17,329 nt of DNA from Candidatus Omnitrophota bacterium (GTDB lineage: Bacteria > Omnitrophota > Omnitrophia > Omnitrophales > JACROU01). The stretch lies in NCBI GenBank assembly GCA_016206875.1, contig JACQQR010000092.1, positions 1 through 17,329 on the forward strand, read 5' to 3'. A model generated the notes under the pieces. The model saw only the letters and a program-made list of their open reading frames with translations. It was not told where the DNA came from and did no database searches. The position numbers and the translations under genes were made by a program. The first letter of the stretch is position 1. Each line of letters begins with the position of its first letter. Shown one piece after another: positions 13,423 through 17,329 of this stretch.

Positions 13423-16400
13423 CTAAAAAATGGTAAGCACAATGACGCGGCCGGTTTCTTTACCTGTGGCGGGATCTAATTCACGAACCATCACCACACC
13501 CTCTGAAACGACAACCTTGGTGGACACCGTCATCTCCTTGCCCGTGGTGGGATTGAATATAGAAATTTGAACGGATTCGTTGACCGAAGTGCTTTGTGTG
13601 CTCCCTTTGTCATTGATGATTTCCATAACTAATTGCACAATTTCTTCTTGGGCGTTGGCAACTACTGAAGCAAAATCTTCTTGCTGCTCGGTATCTGTCG
13701 TAGTTTGAATGACCACTCCGCTTTCACTGGCTAATACAGTCGCGGCCGGGTCTGCGGCCGGCGGCGGATTGGTGAAAAGCCAATTTGTGTTCCGCCCATT
13801 ATCTGTGTTGTTGCTGGTGGCTTGAATTTCATTGCCTCCGGAGGCATTGGAATCTGAGACTGAAACATAAGAAACATTTTGCGTCGAGCCCGTCATCGTC
13901 AGATTCCACGCCGTGCCTGAGGCTGTGCTTTGAAGCACAATATTATTTCCGGATGAACCGGTTAATGTAAGGCCATTGGTGACAGTTTGCGTGGTGCCTG
14001 CAGTAAACTCGATTGTTTTTCCGGCCGTGGTAGTTGTGAAATTATAAAAAGTGGTACTTCCGGAAATCGTGCTGGTGAGCAGACTATTATCAAAAGTGAC
14101 CGTACCCGTACCGGGCGTAAAAGTTCCGCCTGTTCTCACCCAATCATCGGCCACTGTGAAAGCGCCTGAGGGCGCTGTGAGCGTACCCCCTGAAAGATTC
14201 ACATTGTCATTGACGTCCAATGCGCCGCTAGAACCCGTAAACGTGCCGCCGCTAATCGTCAAGTCGGCCGTAGTGACATCCAGGCCATTCGTATTAAATG
14301 TTCCGCTGCTCATGGTAAGTGTGTTTGTCACTGCCAGCGCATTGGTCGTCAATTGCAAGCTTGAAACAGCGAGAATGGTTAGATTAAAAAAATCACTACC
14401 CGAATCCGTACCGCCTGCATTTAACGTTTCAGCGCCAAGCGCACTGAAAGTGACTGTATTATTTCCGCTCGTAAAAGTTCCGCCGGTTTTTGACCACGAG
14501 CCTCCCACCGAAAAAGATCCTGAAGGCGCTGTAAGTGTTCCGCTGGAAATCGCTACGTCATTGGAAACCGACAAAGCGCCGCTGGACCCCGTGAGCGTTC
14601 CGCCGTTTATTGTAAGATTAACCGTTGCCACACCCAAACTATTCGTGTTCAGTGTCCCGGATGTAATCGTCAGTGTATTGCCTATCTCCAAGGCATTTAC
14701 TGACAGCTGAACCGTTCCGCCACCGGAAATGATAATATTGCTAAAATCACTTGCCCCGTCCGTACCGCCAGAGCGCAATGTTTGAGTGCCAGAGCCATCA
14801 AATGTGACAGTGTTGTTGGAGCCGCTTACAAAAGAACCACCATCTTTAAACCATGTTCCGGAAACTGTGAATGTGCCGCTAGGCGCATTGAAGGTTCCTC
14901 CTGAAAGTGTAAACGTACCGTTCACATCCACTGAGCCGGCTGAACCGGTGAAATTTCCTCCAATCGCTGCGAGATTCCCCGCTGTAATGGCCAAACCATT
15001 CGAGTCGAATGTGCCTCCGTCAATCGAAAGCGTACCGTCTACGTCCAGCGCGTTGGTGGTAAGCGTCAGGGTTCCACTGGCTTTATTCATTGTGAGATTA
15101 TTAAAATCATTGCCAGTCCCCGTTCCACCGGTAACAAGTGTTTGAGCGGCTGTGCCATCCAACGTCACTGTATTGGCACCGGAAGTAAACACATCTGCAT
15201 TAGACCAATTTCCAGCCACGTTCATGTTGAGCCCGTTGGCATTGACGGTGCCATCTGTGATTGTGAAATTATTGTTCACATCCAGCAGGGCGTCCAATGT
15301 CCAGCTCCCCGTACCATTAAAGGTAAGGTTATAATAATTATCGCCAGCGATTAGTTGAGTATAGGTACCCGTTCCATCATACAAAACAGTGCCCGAGTTC
15401 GTATCCATAGTTAGAATGGAGACGAGGGCTTCGCCCCCTTCTAGCTGGAGCGTGCCGTTATTGCTTAAGGTTCCAAGAGCCAGGGATTGTCCATTTAGGT
15501 CCACGGTGCTGGAACTATTAATCGTCAATGTGCCGTCAATTTCCAGGTCTGTGCTGGTCACTTGGAGTACAGAACCAGAGACAGTAACATTGTCAAAATC
15601 TTTCGTAGAGCTGATTCCACCTGAGTTAATTGTTTGAGTGCCCGGGCTGACAAAAGTAACGGTGCCCCCTCCGCTATTGAACGAAGCGCCCGTGTTTGAC
15701 CAATTCCCTAAAACAGAAAAAGTGCCTGAAGGCGCTACGCATAATCCGGAACTCAAAGTTACAGCTCCGTTTACAGTCAGGGAACCTGCAGAGCCTTCAA
15801 AAGTTCCTCCGCTCACCGTAAACGCTGCAGCAGTTATATCCAGATCATTTGTTGTCACTGTCCCGGCGGGGACGGAAAGAGTACCGTTTACAACCAAATC
15901 ATTGCCGGTGAGGGTCACACTATTGGCACCGATTTTACCGAGAGCTAGATTATAAAAATCGCTCGCGCTGTCCGTGCCGCCGGAATTAAGGGTAACTAAA
16001 CCTGTTCCCGCAAAATCCACTTGACCCGTGCCGCTATTAAAAGTGCCGCCTGTTTTTGCCCAGCTTCCGTAAACAGTCATGTTGGGAGGCGCCGTAAATG
16101 TGCCTCCTGAAAGATCAACCGAACCTACAACTGTCATGAGATTAGCGCCGCTTACTGTGCCGCTAGAGACATTCAAATTACTGTTCACAGTAATGATTTC
16201 GTCTGCTCCGGCTGTTAACGTGCCGCCACTAACTGTGAGTGTGCCGGTGGTAAAATCATTCCCATTCAGACTTAATGTGCCCGAAGAAAGCGTAGTGCTT
16301 GTCGTAGCAGTTAACGTACGCTGCAAAGTAATGGTTCCTCCATAATTACTTTGCACATTGAGAATGTTAATGGTTCCGCCAAAAGCTGCGTTGACTGTGG

Positions 16401-17329
16401 AATCTGATGTGGAAGTATTATTGAAAGTTACCGTATCAGAAGCACCCGGCCTTATACCTGTATCCCAGTTAGCGGCTGTGGTCCACAGCCCATCCCCTGC
16501 TGAACCATCCCAAGTAGGGTCCGTATCGAAGCCCGTGTTATTGCCATAACTGTTGGATGGCAGTACTTTGAGCGGATCAGAACTTACATTGTGGGCGTCG
16601 CCAATATGAACGAAACTAATACTCGTTTCACCTTGGGAATTCAAATACCATTGCGCGTTTCCGGTATCAGTGGAGCGTAAACTCACCAGTTCATATTTTT
16701 TTCCTTCAATTTCAATATTGTGAAGAATAGTTTGTGTCTTGCCGCCCTCGAAATACATTTGCTTGCCAGGGGTTTTGATGGTGAGTGTGTCGAAAGTATT
16801 GTCTCCATAAACCGTGCTGGAACGCGTGGCGTCGAAGAATTCCAAATTTAAATTATCTGCGCTCGGGCTGCCTTCTCGAATCCAATCGCCAGCTACGCGT
16901 AATGAAGTGTCGGCTGCCTGGATTTTTCCTCCCAGGGTGAGTGACTTTTCTGATTCGATAGATAATTTGCCGTCTGCCTTCAATGTGCCCGTGTTTCGGA
17001 TATTCTCATTGCCGAGAATAATCACTTCTCCGCCTACTTCCATTACGCCTGCGGCTTCAACGATTCCTTCCTGATTCACCGCGTAATTAAACACTTGATT
17101 AGCAGTGCGCGCGTTGATTTGAATTCGCCCGCCCGCGGCTTGAATGGTCCCGGAATTGTAAATGGCATCAAGCACAGGTTGGTCTAAACCATCCAGCACT
17201 TCGGAGGCAATCCCCTCGTCCACTACCACACGAATCAATCCCTGGTCATCAAAACTCACCGTGGCCTTCCGGCCCGAGACAAGCTCCACATTGCCCAACT
17301 GGCAGATGATGTTGCCTTCATTGCGCACG
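13423..17329 (-). CDS. Giant filamentous-haemagglutinin-like repeat surface protein (N-terminus outside window)
   Basis: The frame runs off the right edge; the GTG at 17328 is only the first in-frame start-like codon, not the real start. About 1301 residues are visible. Residues ~1-150 resemble the haemagglutinin/two-partner-secretion type beta-helix ('NSGTIQAAGGRIQINARTANQVFNYAVNQEGIVEAAG'). Residues ~170-265 form one module, followed by 'WDGSAGDGLWTTAANWD' (~273-290) and Thr/Ser/Gly-rich strands. Residues ~423-1080 are a tandem array of ~119-residue units, each starting at a Trp. Residues ~1080-1185 are a second copy of the first module. The last ~105 residues are non-repetitive and Val/Glu-rich. 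There is one Cys in view and no C-terminal beta-barrel or sorting motif, so secretion must depend on the missing N-terminus (TpsA/TpsB-like route is an inference). Probably an adhesin or surface fibre. Confidence 0.8.
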   Translation of the reverse strand, partial: VRNEGNIICQLGNVELVSGRKATVSFDDQGLIRVVVDEGIASEVLDGLDQPVLDAIYNSGTIQAAGGRIQINARTANQVFNYAVNQEGIVEAAGVMEVGGEVIILGNENIRNTGTLKADGKLSIESEKSLTLGGKIQAADTSLRVAGDWIREGSPSADNLNLEFFDATRSSTVYGDNTFDTLTIKTPGKQMYFEGGKTQTILHNIEIEGKKYELVSLRSTDTGNAQWYLNSQGETSISFVHIGDAHNVSSDPLKVLPSNSYGNNTGFDTDPTWDGSAGDGLWTTAANWDTGIRPGASDTVTFNNTSTSDSTVNAAFGGTINILNVQSNYGGTITLQRTLTATTSTTLSSGTLSLNGNDFTTGTLTVSGGTLTAGADEIITVNSNLNVSSGTVSGANLMTVVGSVDLSGGTFTAPPNMTVYGSWAKTGGTFNSGTGQVDFAGTGLVTLNSGGTDSASDFYNLALGKIGANSVTLTGNDLVVNGTLSVPAGTVTTNDLDITAAAFTVSGGTFEGSAGSLTVNGAVTLSSGLCVAPSGTFSVLGNWSNTGASFNSGGGTVTFVSPGTQTINSGGISSTKDFDNVTVSGSVLQVTSTDLEIDGTLTINSSSTVDLNGQSLALGTLSNNGTLQLEGGEALVSILTMDTNSGTVLYDGTGTYTQLIAGDNYYNLTFNGTGSWTLDALLDVNNNFTITDGTVNANGLNMNVAGNWSNADVFTSGANTVTLDGTAAQTLVTGGTGTGNDFNNLTMNKASGTLTLTTNALDVDGTLSIDGGTFDSNGLAITAGNLAAIGGNFTGSAGSVDVNGTFTLSGGTFNAPSGTFTVSGTWFKDGGSFVSGSNNTVTFDGSGTQTLRSGGTDGASDFSNIIISGGGTVQLSVNALEIGNTLTITSGTLNTNSLGVATVNLTINGGTLTGSSGALSVSNDVAISSGTLTAPSGSFSVGGSWSKTGGTFTSGNNTVTFSALGAETLNAGGTDSGSDFFNLTILAVSSLQLTTNALAVTNTLTMSSGTFNTNGLDVTTADLTISGGTFTGSSGALDVNDNVNLSGGTLTAPSGAFTVADDWVRTGGTFTPGTGTVTFDNSLLTSTISGSTTFYNFTTTTAGKTIEFTAGTTQTVTNGLTLTGSSGNNIVLQSTASGTAWNLTMTGSTQNVSYVSVSDSNASGGNEIQATSNNTDNGRNTNWLFTNPPPAADPAATVLASESGVVIQTTTDTEQQEDFASVVANAQEEIVQLVMEIINDKGSTQSTSVNESVQISIFNPTTGKEMTVSTKVVVSEGVVMVRELDPATGKETGRVIVLTIF
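13774..14085 (-). repeat. Flanking module B of the repeat array
   Basis: The module reads 'TSTISGSTTFYNFTTTTAGK' and continues through 'AGTTQT', 'LQSTASGTAWNL', 'VSYVSVSDSNASGG' and 'NGRNTNWLF'. It is homologous to module A (16530-16825). This module type, a closing beta-helix turn with a G-K and a W-x-L strand, is seen in other bacterial surface proteins; its exact role is unknown. Boundaries are approximate. Confidence 0.7.
14143..16062 (-). repeat. Tandem ~119-residue (~355-bp) coding repeats in the surface protein
   Basis: Units are marked by a Trp in a 'W-x-x-x-G-G-x-F-x-S-G' context whose codons end at 16062, 15702, 15207, 14853, 14496 and 14142. Spacing is 120, 165, 118, 119 and 118 residues. 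Each full unit runs through 'TVTF..G.QTL.SGGT...DF.NL', 'L.LTTNAL.V.GTL', 'GT..TNGL..T...L.ISGGTFTGSSGAL.V', and 'LSGGTLTAPSGTFTV'. The second unit carries an insertion of about 45 residues. Copies differ in sequence, so the array is not recent simple amplification. Confidence 0.9.
16530..16825 (-). repeat. Flanking module A of the repeat array
   Basis: The module reads 'SSTVYGDNTFDTLTIKTPGK' and continues through 'GGKTQT', 'LRSTDTGNAQWYL' and 'SFVHIGDAHN'. It aligns along its length with module B at the other side of the array (13774-14085): S-T-V/I-x-G-x-x-T-F, G-K, F-x-x-G-x-T-Q-T, S-T-x-x-G-x-x-W, S-(F/Y)-V. Boundaries are approximate. Confidence 0.7.

Noticed and set aside
14051..16549. 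Several plus-strand frames opposite the repeat array with recurring Val-Pro-Pro motifs
   Set aside because: They are antisense readings of the Gly/Thr/Ser-rich repeats, lack ribosome sites and match no family; the periodicity simply mirrors the minus-strand repeats.

Overview
The window reads as ordinary chromosome of a Gram-negative-type bacterium, probably from an uncultured phylum (metagenome-like). A cytoplasmic-membrane Bat/MoxR operon lies next to the end of a very large filamentous-haemagglutinin-like surface protein. The combination of large repeat surface proteins, a MoxR/DUF58/Bat cluster and moderate GC would fit Candidatus Omnitrophota or a relative. That placement is inference; there is no rRNA or other marker gene here to settle it.

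Left part, + strand (1-5111): the 3' end of a DUF4412-like protein, a tandem ACT-domain protein (GcvR-like), peptide deformylase, a single-pass membrane protein with an extracytoplasmic beta-sandwich-like domain, a PfkB/1-phosphofructokinase-family sugar kinase, and a HEAT-repeat protein coupled to the kinase by an ATGA overlap. An 11-bp perfect inverted repeat lies immediately upstream of the kinase start.

Convergent gap (5112-5340): no gene. It holds a ~120-bp inverted-repeat element with TGTCA...TGACA ends and a degenerate 7-bp tandem repeat. The element's hairpins could end transcription from both sides.

Right part, - strand (5341-17329). Read in transcription order: the C-terminal ~1300 residues of a giant secreted repeat protein (its N-terminus is outside the window); a short coding-like tail without a start; moxR; a DUF58 protein; a short BatD-like protein; BatA-like and BatB-like von Willebrand factor A proteins; a BatC-like TPR protein with an extreme Gln/Glu-rich region; a YfcE/MJ0936-type phosphodiesterase; YqeY; and a YkgJ-type cysteine-cluster protein. 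From moxR to ykgJ there are nine same-strand genes with overlaps or short gaps, so they are likely one transcription unit. The only long gap in it (105 bp, moxR/DUF58) is filled by a second, related inverted-repeat element.

How they work together: in characterised systems MoxR AAA+ ATPases act with vWA/DUF58 proteins, and the Bat proteins form a membrane complex with vWA domains and TPRs facing the periplasm. The set here is complete apart from a shortened BatD, and all three vWA-fold proteins keep their metal-site (MIDAS) residues. No clearly undescribed system is evident. The most unusual items are the regular ~119-residue repeat array bracketed by two homologous modules, the orphan coding tail in front of moxR, and the paired inverted-repeat elements.
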